Notes: generated from the letters alone by a model not told the origin. A stretch of 64,000 bases of DNA from Selenomonadales bacterium UBA7018 (GCA_002448305.1 DJWY01000025.1:65894-129893), one strand, 5' to 3'; numbered from the stretch's first letter, positions 33,266 to 43,369 are shown. Translations and numbers: made by a program.

Positions 33266-36247
33266 ATGAGAAGTGAAGCAGATTTTACATATTACATACA
33301 AAATCGCTTGGAGGCAGTCGAAATTTTTTCTGACACTCAAAGCAGTCACAACTTAGAAATTGACGGCGCATTGAAGACTGCGTCCAAAAATCAGACGGGA
33401 CTGCGCGGTTATCCCGACCATGTCGCGCTTGTCGACGATTTTATTTTAGTCATGGAAGATAAATCCGACCGTTCAAAGCTCGTCCTGCGCGACGCCGGCG
33501 AAATTTCCCTTAACTCCAACGCCGTGCAAAATTACGCGGTCAACGGCGCACTCTTCTACGCGCAGAAAATTCTTGACGGCACCCGCTATAAGAAAATTTT
33601 CGCTTTCGGCAACGTCGGCGACAGAAAACACCACATCATTAAGCCAATCTTTATCGATGAGCAAAAGAATATTACCGAACTTCCCGAAGTCGATACTTTC
33701 AAGAATTTTACGGCGGAAAATATCGGTAGTTACTATCGCCGCATGGTTTTAAAAGAAATTCCGCCCGAAGAATTAGAACTGCGCCAAATCCTACGCCGCG
33801 CAGAAATTCTTCATGAACACTTGCGCAATTATGGGCAACTCGGCGAAGACGAAAAGCCTTTAGTCGTCTCGGCTATCCTACTCGCGCTCGCGGAAGGGAA
33901 AAATTTTAACGTCAACCAACTCACCGGCGATACGATTCACACTGACGGCGAAAAAATTTTTGAACACGTCAAGAATCATCTGACACGCGCTAACGTCCGC
34001 CCCGAAGTCAAAAAGGAGCGCGTCCTCAATCAGTTCCGCTTGATTAAAGACCGCCCCATTCTTAGCACTGTCAATCGCACGCTAGAAAAGACGCCGCTCA
34101 GGTTTTTTACTGAATTCATTGCCGACAAGATTTTTGAGGCTGTCGTCAACAACTCGGCTGAAGATTATCTCGGTAGGTTTTACGGCGAATTTATCAGCTA
34201 TAGCGGCGGCGACGGGCAATCTTTAGGCGTCGTGCTCACTCCGCGCCATATCGCCGAACTTTTCTGCGACCTCGTCGACCTTCGCTCCGATGATATTGTT
34301 TTCGACCCGTGTTGCGGAACAGGTTCTTTCCTTATCGCCGCTATGAGCCGCATGCTTAACGCCGCCGACGATTTTCAGCGCAAAAATATTAAGCAGAAGC
34401 AAATTCACGGCATTGAAGCCCGCGAAGATATGTTTTCTATCGCAACAACCAATATGATTCTGCGCGGCGACGGGCAAAGCAATTTACTTTGCGGCGATTT
34501 CTTTTCCTACGACCCCGATAACTTGCAAATTAAATTCGGCGCGACTGTAGGCATGATGAATCCGCCCTACTCTCAAGCTAAAAACGCCGCGACTGCTCAT
34601 TTGTCCGAACTGCGCTTTATAAATCATTTGCTCAACTCGATTACGCGAGGTGGGCGCGTTGCGGTTATCGTTCCAGTCTCCACTATGATTGGCAAAACTC
34701 GCGATGACAAAATTATAAAGGGCGACATTCTGCGCCGCCACACTCTTGAAGGCGTCATAAGTCTCAATAAAAATACTTTCTACCGAATTGGAACCGTGCC
34801 TTGCATTGCGATTTTCACCGCCGGCGAGCCGCACTCTAAATCCAAGCTCGTTAAGTTCATAAACTTTGAGGACGACGGCTTTGAAGTTAAAAAGCATGTG
34901 GGACTTGTCGAGACCGAACGCGCTAAGGATAAGAAATTTTACTTGCTGGACTGTTGGCGCGGCAAAATTAAAGATGCGCCGTCAAAATTCATGGTCGAGA
35001 CGACGATTGAGCCTGCCGACGAGTGGCTACACTCTTTCTATTATTACAATGACGAATTGCCCGCCGATAACGATTTTGCCGACACTACCGCCGATTATCT
35101 CACCTTTGAATTTAATATGATTGCTCACGGGCGCGACTATCTCTTTCCGCGTAAAAAAAAACTGCCGCCGCTGACTGAAACGCCGCCGCCGCTTAACTCT
35201 AAACGCTGGGGAAAATTTTTGCTTAGTGATTTATTTACATTTGAATCTGGAAAATGCAGTCAAGCTAATCAACTGACTAAAGCAGAAAATGGAATTCCTT
35301 ATATTGGCGCAACGAACAGAAATAACGGCGTATTAGATTTTGTTGAACCAGACGAAAAATTTATCAGTCGAGGAAATGCTATTGCATTCGTTTGCGACGG
35401 CGAAGGCTCAATGGGATATTCATTTTACAAAGCTGAAGATTGTATTGCTACAACAAATATTATCTTCGGCTACGCAAATTTTTTAAACAGATATGTAGGT
35501 ATGTTTATTACGACAACTGCCGATAAAGTTCGTGGCAAATACAGTTACAATTATAAACGTCGGCTTCTTCGATTGCGTAAAGAAAAAATTCTTCTTCCCG
35601 TGACTGAAGACGGCACGCCCGATTTCGACTACATGGAAGATTACATTCGGGCTATCGAAGAAAAAATTCTGCAAAGTTATCGCGAATATATAACCGAATT
35701 AAATGCCTCCCCCAGAGATATGCCAATTCTATCATTGAATGAAAAGATTTGGCGACCGTTCTTTATCAGTGACTTATTCCGGCTTGAAACGGGCAAATCA
35801 AAAGGCTTGAATCATATTAAAGAAGACGCGAGCGGCATTTCATATCTTGGCGCGACGAATAGAAATAACGCGGTCTTAACTTTCGTCAATCTTGAGGAAA
35901 ATCTTATTCAGCGCGGGAACTGCATTGCGTTTATAAGAAACGGCGAAGGCTCAATTGGCTATTCTGTTTACAAGCGCGAAGACTTCATAGCGACGAGCGA
36001 TATAACTTGCGGCTACGCTGATTTTCTAAATGAATTCGTCGGCATGTTCATAACGACTGTTGCCGATAAAGTTCGCGGTAAATACAATTTCAACTACAAG
36101 CGGAGCGATACACGGCTTAGGCGTGAAAAGTTAATGTTGCCGATAACTAGCGACGGCGCGCCCGACTTCGCCTACATGGAAACTTATATAAAAAATTTTG
36201 TCGCGGGCAAATATCGCCGCTACCTTGAATACCTTGACGGGCAATAA
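33266..36247 (+). CDS. Single-chain restriction-modification-specificity enzyme (type IIG/BcgI-like)
   Basis: A 993-aa enzyme expected to methylate adenine and cleave DNA. Residues ~45-66 contain a PD-(D/E)xK nuclease core (P50 D51 ... E64, K66). Residues ~260-640 are an N6-adenine methyltransferase with FDPCCGTGSF (SAM motif, ~347) and NPPY (catalytic, ~432). Residues ~645-815 and ~828-990 are two target-recognition domains that are strikingly alike (both with Y(I/L)GATNRNN, GYANFLN/GYADFLN and ADKVRGKY). Nuclease, methylase and specificity are thus on one chain. ATG follows GGGAGG. No separate R, M or S genes flank it. The second extended promoter motif lies just upstream but points away. 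Confidence 0.88.
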   Translation: MRSEADFTYYIQNRLEAVEIFSDTQSSHNLEIDGALKTASKNQTGLRGYPDHVALVDDFILVMEDKSDRSKLVLRDAGEISLNSNAVQNYAVNGALFYAQKILDGTRYKKIFAFGNVGDRKHHIIKPIFIDEQKNITELPEVDTFKNFTAENIGSYYRRMVLKEIPPEELELRQILRRAEILHEHLRNYGQLGEDEKPLVVSAILLALAEGKNFNVNQLTGDTIHTDGEKIFEHVKNHLTRANVRPEVKKERVLNQFRLIKDRPILSTVNRTLEKTPLRFFTEFIADKIFEAVVNNSAEDYLGRFYGEFISYSGGDGQSLGVVLTPRHIAELFCDLVDLRSDDIVFDPCCGTGSFLIAAMSRMLNAADDFQRKNIKQKQIHGIEAREDMFSIATTNMILRGDGQSNLLCGDFFSYDPDNLQIKFGATVGMMNPPYSQAKNAATAHLSELRFINHLLNSITRGGRVAVIVPVSTMIGKTRDDKIIKGDILRRHTLEGVISLNKNTFYRIGTVPCIAIFTAGEPHSKSKLVKFINFEDDGFEVKKHVGLVETERAKDKKFYLLDCWRGKIKDAPSKFMVETTIEPADEWLHSFYYYNDELPADNDFADTTADYLTFEFNMIAHGRDYLFPRKKKLPPLTETPPPLNSKRWGKFLLSDLFTFESGKCSQANQLTKAENGIPYIGATNRNNGVLDFVEPDEKFISRGNAIAFVCDGEGSMGYSFYKAEDCIATTNIIFGYANFLNRYVGMFITTTADKVRGKYSYNYKRRLLRLRKEKILLPVTEDGTPDFDYMEDYIRAIEEKILQSYREYITELNASPRDMPILSLNEKIWRPFFISDLFRLETGKSKGLNHIKEDASGISYLGATNRNNAVLTFVNLEENLIQRGNCIAFIRNGEGSIGYSVYKREDFIATSDITCGYADFLNEFVGMFITTVADKVRGKYNFNYKRSDTRLRREKLMLPITSDGAPDFAYMETYIKNFVAGKYRRYLEYLDGQ

Positions 36248-36253
36248 AAATAT

Positions 36254-37339
36254 TCAAACTTCGTTGACGGTGAGGATAGAATCAACTTTCAAGTCGATGC
36301 GGCGATTTAAATCGATGAATTCGCCTTTAGAATTCTGGACAACGGGCAATGACGTAATTCGCGAATCGTCAATGTAAACGATTTTAGCGCGTTCGCCGTC
36401 GCTAAGCCCGACCCAACAACCGTTAATCGCTCGCAGAAGATTTTTCACGAAGACAACGACAAAATTCGTATCAAGCTTGCCGGCTAAAGCGTCGCCGTAT
36501 AAAACTTTGACAATATCAAACGGAGAATTTCTTTTGGCGTAGGAACGATTAGTCGCCATTGCGTCATAAATATCGAGCACCGCAATAATTTTGCCAAAGT
36601 CGCTAATTTTTTCCGCCGTCAAGCTACTAGGATAGCCGCTCCCGTCGCAGCGTTCGTGGTGGTGCAGGACGCCCAGAGTAACATTTTTCAATTTCTTAAT
36701 CGGAGACTGCAAAAGCATTGCGTAGCCGTAAACGCTGTGCTTTTTGACTTCGTTGAACTCGTCCTCATCAAGCTTGCCGGTTTTATTCAAAATGCCCTTA
36801 GAAATTTTCATTTTGCCAATTTCGCTAAGCAGTCCGGTCATAATCAATTCTCCGACTTGTTGGGCGCGGAAGTCAAGCCAATGCGCCATAATCCCCGACA
36901 AAATCCCTACGTTCAGCGCGTGATGAATAATGTAATCGCCGTCGCGTTTCATATTGTGAATTTGCGTTATCGCCTTTGTGCCGTCGCCGCAAAGTTCAGT
37001 AACATTTTCGGCGCGAATCAGTTCCGCCAATTCCTTCATATCGACTTCGCCAGTATTGGCGCAACCGTAGTAAAGATTTTGCGTCGTCGCGAAACAATTT
37101 TTGTAGCACTCCATGAAATCCGCATCAAGTAAAAATTCTTGTTTAGCCTTAGTCGGCGCGTAATCTTCGGGCTTCACATCGATATAAACCGAGAAAACAT
37201 TTTTCCCGCGCAGTTTGTCGAGTAGCTCCGAAGTTAGCGTGACATTTTCCTTGATGATAACTTTCCCGTCGAAATCCTTAACCGCGCGTCCGACTTTCAT
37301 TCCGGAGCGCAATTCGGTTATGTCATAAGCCCTTAACAA
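36254..37339 (-). CDS. HD-GYP domain protein lacking the HD metal pair
   Basis: A 361-aa protein. Residues ~1-60 resemble the DUF3391-like segment often found before HD-GYP domains. Residues ~125-290 are HD-GYP: His139/140 (start helix), His201, HHHER (226-230), Asp232, GYP (235-237) and the LDIYDAM motif are retained, but the defining LLHDIGK reads LLSEIGK (Ser172-Glu173). HD-GYP enzymes hydrolyse cyclic di-GMP at a metal site that needs the HD pair, so activity is probably lost or changed; it may act as a cyclic-dinucleotide sensor. Residues ~290-361 are a PilZ-unlike beta-rich tail of unknown nature. No GGDEF protein is visible in the window. Confidence 0.85.
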   Translation of the reverse strand: MLRAYDITELRSGMKVGRAVKDFDGKVIIKENVTLTSELLDKLRGKNVFSVYIDVKPEDYAPTKAKQEFLLDADFMECYKNCFATTQNLYYGCANTGEVDMKELAELIRAENVTELCGDGTKAITQIHNMKRDGDYIIHHALNVGILSGIMAHWLDFRAQQVGELIMTGLLSEIGKMKISKGILNKTGKLDEDEFNEVKKHSVYGYAMLLQSPIKKLKNVTLGVLHHHERCDGSGYPSSLTAEKISDFGKIIAVLDIYDAMATNRSYAKRNSPFDIVKVLYGDALAGKLDTNFVVVFVKNLLRAINGCWVGLSDGERAKIVYIDDSRITSLPVVQNSKGEFIDLNRRIDLKVDSILTVNEV

Positions 37340-37360
37340 TTCCCATCTCCTCCAAACTTC

Positions 37361-37440
37361 AATTAGGAATTTTGAATTAGGAATGAGGAATTAAAAAAAC
37401 AACTCCTAATTCCTAACTCCTACTTCCTAATTCCTAATTG
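37361..37440. repeat. Inverted AATTCCTA array between HD-GYP gene and yitT
   Basis: The left arm has AATTAGGAAT units and the right arm TTCCTAATTCC units around an A-rich centre (~37393-37401). It lies in the divergent intergenic region, just upstream of the yitT promoter, and is related to 4906-4977. Confidence 0.75.
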
Positions 37441-37460
37441 CTTTAAAAATTCCTGCGCTG

Positions 37461-37490
37461 TTTACAAAATTCCTTATAAAAGGTTATAAT
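37461..37490 (+). promoter_or_regulatory. Promoter of the YitT-family gene
   Basis: TTTACA (37461-37466), an 18-nt spacer and TATAAT (37485-37490), about 19 bp before the start codon, so the leader is very short. Confidence 0.7.
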
Positions 37491-37508
37491 CCTTTCGAGG
37501 TGAGCACA

Positions 37509-38375
37509 TTGGCAGAGAAAAAAATTCCGCGCAGTAATGTTTCAGATTATGTTAAGAAATATATCCAACTGTGTATCGGCGCGGTGATAGCAGCACTTGG
37601 ACTTGAGCTTTTCCTTATTCCGAACGAAGTCATTGACGGCGGCGTTGTCGGCTTATCGATTATGGCGCAATACGTGACGGGCTTGCCGCTCGGAACTTTC
37701 CTTATCGTGTTTAATATTCCATTTCTTTATTTAGCGTATAAGCAAATAGGAAAAGATTTTGTTATAGCGACGATTGTAGCGATTATCTTTTTGAGCATTT
37801 GGTCGGAAGTGGTCGGGCAATATCCGCAAGTTACGAATGACCCGTTTTTAGCGGCGATATTCGGCGGAATAATTGACGGTATAGGCGTCGGATTGATAAT
37901 GCGTGCGGGCGGTTCGCTTGACGGAACAGAGATTGTCGCGATTATCGTCGACAAGAAAACAATTTGGTCTGTCGGTGAAGTCGTCATGTTTATAAATCTG
38001 TTTATCTTGAGCGGCGCGGGCTTGCTGTTCGGTTGGGATAAAGCAATGTATTCGCTGTTCGCGTACTTTGTGATTTCCAAAATGATTGACGTAGTTATCA
38101 AGGGGCTTGACGAAATGTACGCGGTAATGATTGTGTCGAATGTCCCCTACGAACTGACGGACGAGTTAAACGCAAAGTTAGGGCGCGGCGTAACGCTCCT
38201 GCACGGCGAAGGCGGCTACACTCATCAGAGCAAAGAAATTTTATATTGCGTCGTGACGCGCTTGGAGGTAGACAAGCTAAAGCGCATTGTTCACGGCATG
38301 GACGAGCACGCTTTCATTACGATTTATCCTGTCAACGATATTGTCGGCGGACGCTTTAAAAAGTCCGGGCACTGA
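37509..38375 (+). CDS. YitT family membrane protein (DUF161 + DUF2179)
   Basis: A 288-aa protein with about five to six hydrophobic segments (residues ~20-205) of the YitT/DUF161 kind (LFLIPNEVIDGGVVGLSI, MRAGGSLDGTEI) and a C-terminal cytoplasmic DUF2179 domain (~220-285, GRGVTLLHGEGGYT, LYCVVTRLEVDKLKRI). The function of the family is unresolved; transport is suspected. The start is taken as TTG 37509, eight bases after GAGGTG; GTG 37500 lies inside that site. A bidirectional terminator follows. Confidence 0.88.
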   Translation: MAEKKIPRSNVSDYVKKYIQLCIGAVIAALGLELFLIPNEVIDGGVVGLSIMAQYVTGLPLGTFLIVFNIPFLYLAYKQIGKDFVIATIVAIIFLSIWSEVVGQYPQVTNDPFLAAIFGGIIDGIGVGLIMRAGGSLDGTEIVAIIVDKKTIWSVGEVVMFINLFILSGAGLLFGWDKAMYSLFAYFVISKMIDVVIKGLDEMYAVMIVSNVPYELTDELNAKLGRGVTLLHGEGGYTHQSKEILYCVVTRLEVDKLKRIVHGMDEHAFITIYPVNDIVGGRFKKSGH

Positions 38376-38384
38376 CATAAAAAA

Positions 38385-38416
38385 ATCCCCCTCCGATTTT
38401 GGAAGGGGATAATTTT
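38385..38416. terminator. Bidirectional terminator between yitT-type gene and the exporter operon
   Basis: ATCCCCCTCC (38385-38394) pairs with GGAAGGGGAT (38401-38410) with one mismatch; an A-run lies before and a T-run after it. It ends both convergent units. Confidence 0.85.
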
Positions 38417-38417
38417 T

Positions 38418-41108
38418 TTAAGCCGTTTGACGTTTGACGAGACCCGCGAAAATTCCGCCTTTTGCAACGAGTTCATCAAAGCCGCCCGTCTCTACGATTC
38501 TGCCCGCGTCCATAACAATTATCCTGTCGCAATTCCTAATCGTCGACAATCTGTGCGCAACTATAATTCGCGTCGCCTTCAAATTGTCCAAACTTTTCGT
38601 GACGATAGCTTGAGTGCGATTATCCAAAGCGGAAGTTGCTTCGTCGAAAATCAAAATGGAAGGCTTGGTGACGAGTGCTCGCGCTATCAAAAGGCGTTGG
38701 CGTTGCCCGCCCGAAATGTTCTTGCTACCTTCGGAAATAACGGTTTGCATTCCCATTGGCATCATCATTATATCCTGCGCAATGCCCGCCGCCTCAGCCG
38801 CCGCCCATGCGTCATCTTGCGTCAAAGCGTTCGTGCCGATTATATTCGTGAAAATATCGCCCTGCATTAGCTGACCATTTTGCAAAACAACGCCAAGTTG
38901 CGTCCGGATGCTAGGCATATTCAGTTCCGATAAGTCCTGCCCGTCGTAGTAAATCGCGCCCTTCTTAGGCGTTTCAAAGCCCAGCAAAAGTCTAACAAGC
39001 GTCGACTTGCCGCAACCGGAACGCCCAACGATTGCGACATTCTCGCCCGCGCTAATTTTGAAATTTATATCGTGCAAAACGTCTCGTTCTTCGCTGTAGC
39101 CGAAAGTTAAATTACTAACCTCAATTGCGCCCGATAAAATGCCCGCGTCAGGTTTATCGCCGACACTTTCCGGAACTTCATTCAATATCGGGCGGAAATT
39201 TTCAATGTGCGGCTGAATCGCGAAATATTGCCCGACAAGCGGAATTATTCCGTTAAGCGTGCCGTTAAAACTCGTGAACGCCGCTTGGAACGCAATAAAC
39301 TGCGCGTAGCCGATACCCTGCATAGTTTGACCGTTGGGACCTACTTCGTTCATGCCGTAAACCGCAATGTAATAAAGAGCCATTGTCAAAATAAACGGTT
39401 GAACGCTCCCGATTATCTGGTTGTAGTTGCCCTGCCAACGCAATTTTAAACTCCAATTCCACGTCTCGCCGAAAACTTTACTCCAGAGATAATACGCTTG
39501 CTTTTCGGCTCCGTGCTCGCGGAACTTTGCTAGCCCTGCAAAAATTTGCTGAATCATGCCCGCTTCGCGGTTGTTCGCGTCAATCAATTTGCGGTTGAAT
39601 CCAATAACGCGCCGATAAATAAAAGCCGTGATAATCGCGTAGACGAACCAGACCGCAATCGCGACGCCCGTCAATTTCAAACTGTAGTAGCACATCAAAA
39701 AGACACTCCAGAATGAAAAGACAAAGCCGAATAAACTGCCGATAAATTCCGGACTGACAAGCCCCTTGATAACACCCATGCCGCCCATACGGCTTGCCAA
39801 TTCGCCCGAAGTAAATTTCCGGAAAAATCCTGTCGGCAAAGTCAAAAGGCGGTTCCAAAGTGCCGCTTCGGTCGCCATATCAATGCGCGTCGTGATTCTC
39901 ATTACCGCAATCGTTCGCACAATTCCCAAAGATGCCATTGTAAAACTTGTAACCATTGTGACTTGCGTAACGGTCGCTAAGCCTTCGCGGTCGAGTATCG
40001 GGATTATGTCTTGAAAAATTGTTTCCGTGACAATCGGCATAACCAGCGGAATTAGCCCCGAAAACAAGCCGACAGCTATAACCGTTTTGTAATCGGCAAT
40101 CCAACACTGCTTGAAGATAAATTTCAGCAGGTCAAAAATTTTCAGCTCCCGCGCAGGGAATCCGCCATAACATTCAAATGCGCTCGCGTCGATTTTCTTC
40201 GCGACTTCGTCAGTAATTTTTATGCCGTCGATATGTTGACGACTGACAAGTTTATAATCACCAGGCGCGTTCGGTATCAATGCCGCCAAAGTTTTATTTT
40301 CACCGTAGTAGCCGATTAAAACGCCGCTGTCTTTTTTATGCCAATTTTCCTCCAGCGTCACGAGCCGCATTTGCATATTTCCCTTTTGTACAAGCCGGCG
40401 CAGAAGTCTTATCTGGTCAAATTTGCGCGTGAGTTCAGCCGCAATGCTAATATTATCGGTCGGCATATTCAGATAACGCGCTACGCGGTGGACGATAAAT
40501 GTTGCCTCCTCAATCTTCACGTCGCGGGAAATGGTTTCGCTGTAATTTGAAGTTTCTTCGCCGAAAAGACTTGAAATGGCGTCGTCGACAATGCGCCGCT
40601 GATTTCTTGCGCGAACTTCCACGCGCCGCGAAAACTTTTTATCCTCCGCTTGAAAGCGCACGCCCAATAGCATTGAGAAAATTCCTTCGTTCTCGCTGAA
40701 AGCTTCTAGTAAATCTTCTGCGTCGTCAAGGAAATTTTCTTCGCGCCATTTTATCAAGGTGTCGTCGCCCTTGTCCGCCAAAAGACTTACCCAGGACAAT
40801 TTTAGCAATTCCGCAAACCATTTGCGCATTAAAACTTTTAGCTCGTCGTGCTCAACTTCATCGAACGTCAAAATTTTTATCGTTGAATCTTCCGTAGCAT
40901 AAATTTGCGTTTCGGTCTGCTCGAATTCGTCTAAACTCGGAAAAGCCGCTTCGCCCGCCGTCAGTGCGACTAAAAATTGTTGACGGAAGGAGCCTTCAGC
41001 GCGGGTCACGGCGTAAACTTCTATCTTGCCCGACTCAACCCTTGCGAGCCTTGCGCCGTCCTCTAGTCTGAATCTACTGCCCGCCGTCAGCGATAAATTT
41101 TTATTCAT
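38418..41108 (-). CDS. NHLM-type bacteriocin exporter, ABC transporter without peptidase
   Basis: An 896-aa inner-membrane ABC exporter half. Residues ~1-130 are a cyclic-nucleotide-binding-like beta domain (FRLEDGARLARVESGKIEVYAV) typical of the second ABC protein of NHLM microcin systems. A transmembrane domain of six helices spans ~350-620, and the ATPase ~665-890 has Walker A GRSGCGKST, signature NISGGQRQR and Walker B ILIFDEATSALD. There is no C39 protease domain. The start at 41108 overlaps the stop of the C39 gene (ATGAATAA). The two ABC proteins probably form a heterodimeric exporter. Confidence 0.88.
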   Translation of the reverse strand: MNKNLSLTAGSRFRLEDGARLARVESGKIEVYAVTRAEGSFRQQFLVALTAGEAAFPSLDEFEQTETQIYATEDSTIKILTFDEVEHDELKVLMRKWFAELLKLSWVSLLADKGDDTLIKWREENFLDDAEDLLEAFSENEGIFSMLLGVRFQAEDKKFSRRVEVRARNQRRIVDDAISSLFGEETSNYSETISRDVKIEEATFIVHRVARYLNMPTDNISIAAELTRKFDQIRLLRRLVQKGNMQMRLVTLEENWHKKDSGVLIGYYGENKTLAALIPNAPGDYKLVSRQHIDGIKITDEVAKKIDASAFECYGGFPARELKIFDLLKFIFKQCWIADYKTVIAVGLFSGLIPLVMPIVTETIFQDIIPILDREGLATVTQVTMVTSFTMASLGIVRTIAVMRITTRIDMATEAALWNRLLTLPTGFFRKFTSGELASRMGGMGVIKGLVSPEFIGSLFGFVFSFWSVFLMCYYSLKLTGVAIAVWFVYAIITAFIYRRVIGFNRKLIDANNREAGMIQQIFAGLAKFREHGAEKQAYYLWSKVFGETWNWSLKLRWQGNYNQIIGSVQPFILTMALYYIAVYGMNEVGPNGQTMQGIGYAQFIAFQAAFTSFNGTLNGIIPLVGQYFAIQPHIENFRPILNEVPESVGDKPDAGILSGAIEVSNLTFGYSEERDVLHDINFKISAGENVAIVGRSGCGKSTLVRLLLGFETPKKGAIYYDGQDLSELNMPSIRTQLGVVLQNGQLMQGDIFTNIIGTNALTQDDAWAAAEAAGIAQDIMMMPMGMQTVISEGSKNISGGQRQRLLIARALVTKPSILIFDEATSALDNRTQAIVTKSLDNLKATRIIVAHRLSTIRNCDRIIVMDAGRIVETGGFDELVAKGGIFAGLVKRQTA

Positions 41109-43314
41109 CAATAGGCTCAACTTCCTGGCTCCTTTCCTCAATCAGTCTGCGATAAGGTCCGTCATGCTTCATCATTTCCTTATGCGTGCCGCGCTCCATA
41201 ACTACGCCGTGCTCCAAAACTATTATCTCGTCGCAGTCGCGAATTGTCGAAAGCCTATGCGCCACGATTAAGCACGAACAGCCGCGCCGCCGAATATTTT
41301 CAAGAACTATTTGTTCTGTCATTGGGTCAAGCGCACTCGTTGCTTCGTCCAGAATTAACAGCGACGGATTTATCGCCAAAGCGCGCGCAATTTCTAAGCG
41401 TTGCCGTTGCCCGCCCGAAAAGTTCAAACCGCCCTCCGAAACTTGCGAATCGTAACCCTTTTCAAGTTGCAAAATATCTTCGTGAATGCAAGCGTCTTTC
41501 GCGGCGCGAATAACTTCCGCCTTTTCAATCGATGAATCAAACAGCGTCAAATTTTCCGTGACGGTGCCGGTTATCTGGAAAATATCTTGGTCGACAGCGG
41601 CAACGGAATTGACAATGGCGGCTCGCGGAATTTCCCGACGAAGTTTCCCGTCAAAGCGAACCTCGCCGCTCCATTCCTCGTAAATGCCCGTAACGACCTT
41701 AGCGACAGTCGATTTTCCAGACCCGCTCTCGCCGACGACCGCGACCCAATGTCCCGGCTCTATGTGCAGAGAAAATTTACTAAGCAACGGCTTTTCAAGC
41801 GGACTGTAACCAAAATCAATTTCGCGCAGTTCTAAATCACCGTTCAAGCGGTCAACGTGGTCTGAAACTTCTTCTTCGCGGCAGTTCAAATCGTCAATTT
41901 CATAGCGGCGCACGTCGTCAAGGCGTTGCATTTGCATTTCTGTAGATTGCAACGTTGAGCCTAAACCTAGTAGTGCACCGACCGGAGCTTGGAAACTGCC
42001 CATTAAGTTTTGAAATGCCATGAACATACCAGCAGTCATTGCGCCATCCATAATCGAGAAGCCGCCCAGCGTCATAATCAACGCGCCGTTAATGCCGCCT
42101 AAAAGCGTCGGGATAATTGTCGCAGTCATTTGCCAAAGTGCCGCGTCTTGGCTTGCCGATAAAACTTTTGCCTTGTAGCCCGCCCATTTCGAGAAGAAAT
42201 CAGCTTCGTTGCCGTTAGCTTTTATCGTCTCAATCATCATCAGCCCGTTCATTGTCACGCCGTAGCCTTTGCCCGCGTCCTGTTGAATCTTCATGTTCAA
42301 ATCGGTTAAGTGCCGCCTTAGCGCGAAGAAAATTATTATATCGACACTTGAGAAGAACACGCCGATTATTGTTAGCGTCACGTTGTATTGAAGGAGCAAC
42401 AGCAGATAGAAAATCGCGACGAGCAAATTTAAAACCGCCGTTGCCGCTGGTCCCGATAATACGCCCGCGATTGATTCATTAAAACTTACACGGCTTGCGA
42501 CTTCCGCCGCGTAACGCTGATTGAAAAATTGCATTGGCAAGCGCAGTAAGTGCCAGAAGAAACTAGAAGAGTCAGCGAGCGTCAATTTCCTTTGCCAGCG
42601 CGTCAAAATTACCGCTTGTAGCCACGTCATTGTTCCGCAGACAACCCAAGAAACCGTCATTGCTAAGCAGAAATTGAACATCCAATCGGGGTGCTTGCGC
42701 GTCAAAATGTCGTCCAAGAAAATTTGACTGAAGACCGGCGACGCAAGTCCGGGAATTATCATGCCGAGATTTAACAGCAAAATAAAAAGCACTGCCCATT
42801 TGTCTTGAGCGAGCTTTTCCGCAACAGCTTTAAAAATATTATAGCGGCGACCTTCGGGCTTGAAATTTTCATTCGGGACAACGTCAAGGGCAACGCCCGT
42901 ATAAGACGTACGGAAATCTTCCCATTTGACGGTACGCCGTCCCATTGCAGGGTCATTAAGATAAACTGTGTCGCCCTTTATGCCTTCGAGCACAACAAAA
43001 TGATTGAATTCCCAGTGAATTATCAGCGGATATTTGCCGACTTCTTTTAATCTGTCAGCTTTCCAACGATAGCCGTTAGCATTGCAACCGCGATTACGCG
43101 CCGCCCGAATTACGCAACTAGCTTTTGAGCCGTCGCGATTAACGCCGCATTCTTGCCGCAACTTTTCCAGCGGGAGCCAAAGTTTGTAATGCGCTAGAAT
43201 CATTGACAGAGACGCCGCGCCGCATTCAGTCGCCTCCATTTGTAATATTGTTGGCACTTTAACTCGCGTTGTCGCTATCCCGAAAAATTGTTTTATCTTG
43301 TCGATTATGTCCAT
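41101..43314 (-). CDS. NHLM-type bacteriocin exporter, C39 peptidase/ABC transporter
   Basis: A 737-aa bifunctional processing exporter. Residues ~12-145 are a C39 cysteine protease that cuts after double-glycine leaders: catalytic Cys in TECGAAS, His in FNHFVV and Asp in LNDPAMG are all present, with the oxyanion Gln in LQMEAT. Transmembrane helices span ~165-440. The ATPase has Walker A GESGSGKST, signature NFSGGQRQR and Walker B LLILDEATSALD. Its presence means a double-glycine precursor peptide must exist; none lies within the operon. Confidence 0.92.
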   Translation of the reverse strand: MDIIDKIKQFFGIATTRVKVPTILQMEATECGAASLSMILAHYKLWLPLEKLRQECGVNRDGSKASCVIRAARNRGCNANGYRWKADRLKEVGKYPLIIHWEFNHFVVLEGIKGDTVYLNDPAMGRRTVKWEDFRTSYTGVALDVVPNENFKPEGRRYNIFKAVAEKLAQDKWAVLFILLLNLGMIIPGLASPVFSQIFLDDILTRKHPDWMFNFCLAMTVSWVVCGTMTWLQAVILTRWQRKLTLADSSSFFWHLLRLPMQFFNQRYAAEVASRVSFNESIAGVLSGPAATAVLNLLVAIFYLLLLLQYNVTLTIIGVFFSSVDIIIFFALRRHLTDLNMKIQQDAGKGYGVTMNGLMMIETIKANGNEADFFSKWAGYKAKVLSASQDAALWQMTATIIPTLLGGINGALIMTLGGFSIMDGAMTAGMFMAFQNLMGSFQAPVGALLGLGSTLQSTEMQMQRLDDVRRYEIDDLNCREEEVSDHVDRLNGDLELREIDFGYSPLEKPLLSKFSLHIEPGHWVAVVGESGSGKSTVAKVVTGIYEEWSGEVRFDGKLRREIPRAAIVNSVAAVDQDIFQITGTVTENLTLFDSSIEKAEVIRAAKDACIHEDILQLEKGYDSQVSEGGLNFSGGQRQRLEIARALAINPSLLILDEATSALDPMTEQIVLENIRRRGCSCLIVAHRLSTIRDCDEIIVLEHGVVMERGTHKEMMKHDGPYRRLIEERSQEVEPIDE

Positions 43315-43369
43315 TCTCTATTCCCAATTCATTGCACTTTGATAATTTTTAACTTTTATGTTTAATACC

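Noticed and set aside
33140..33349. 69-aa minus-strand frame overlapping the restriction gene start
   Set aside because: It has no ribosome site and its end coincides with the promoter-like motif.
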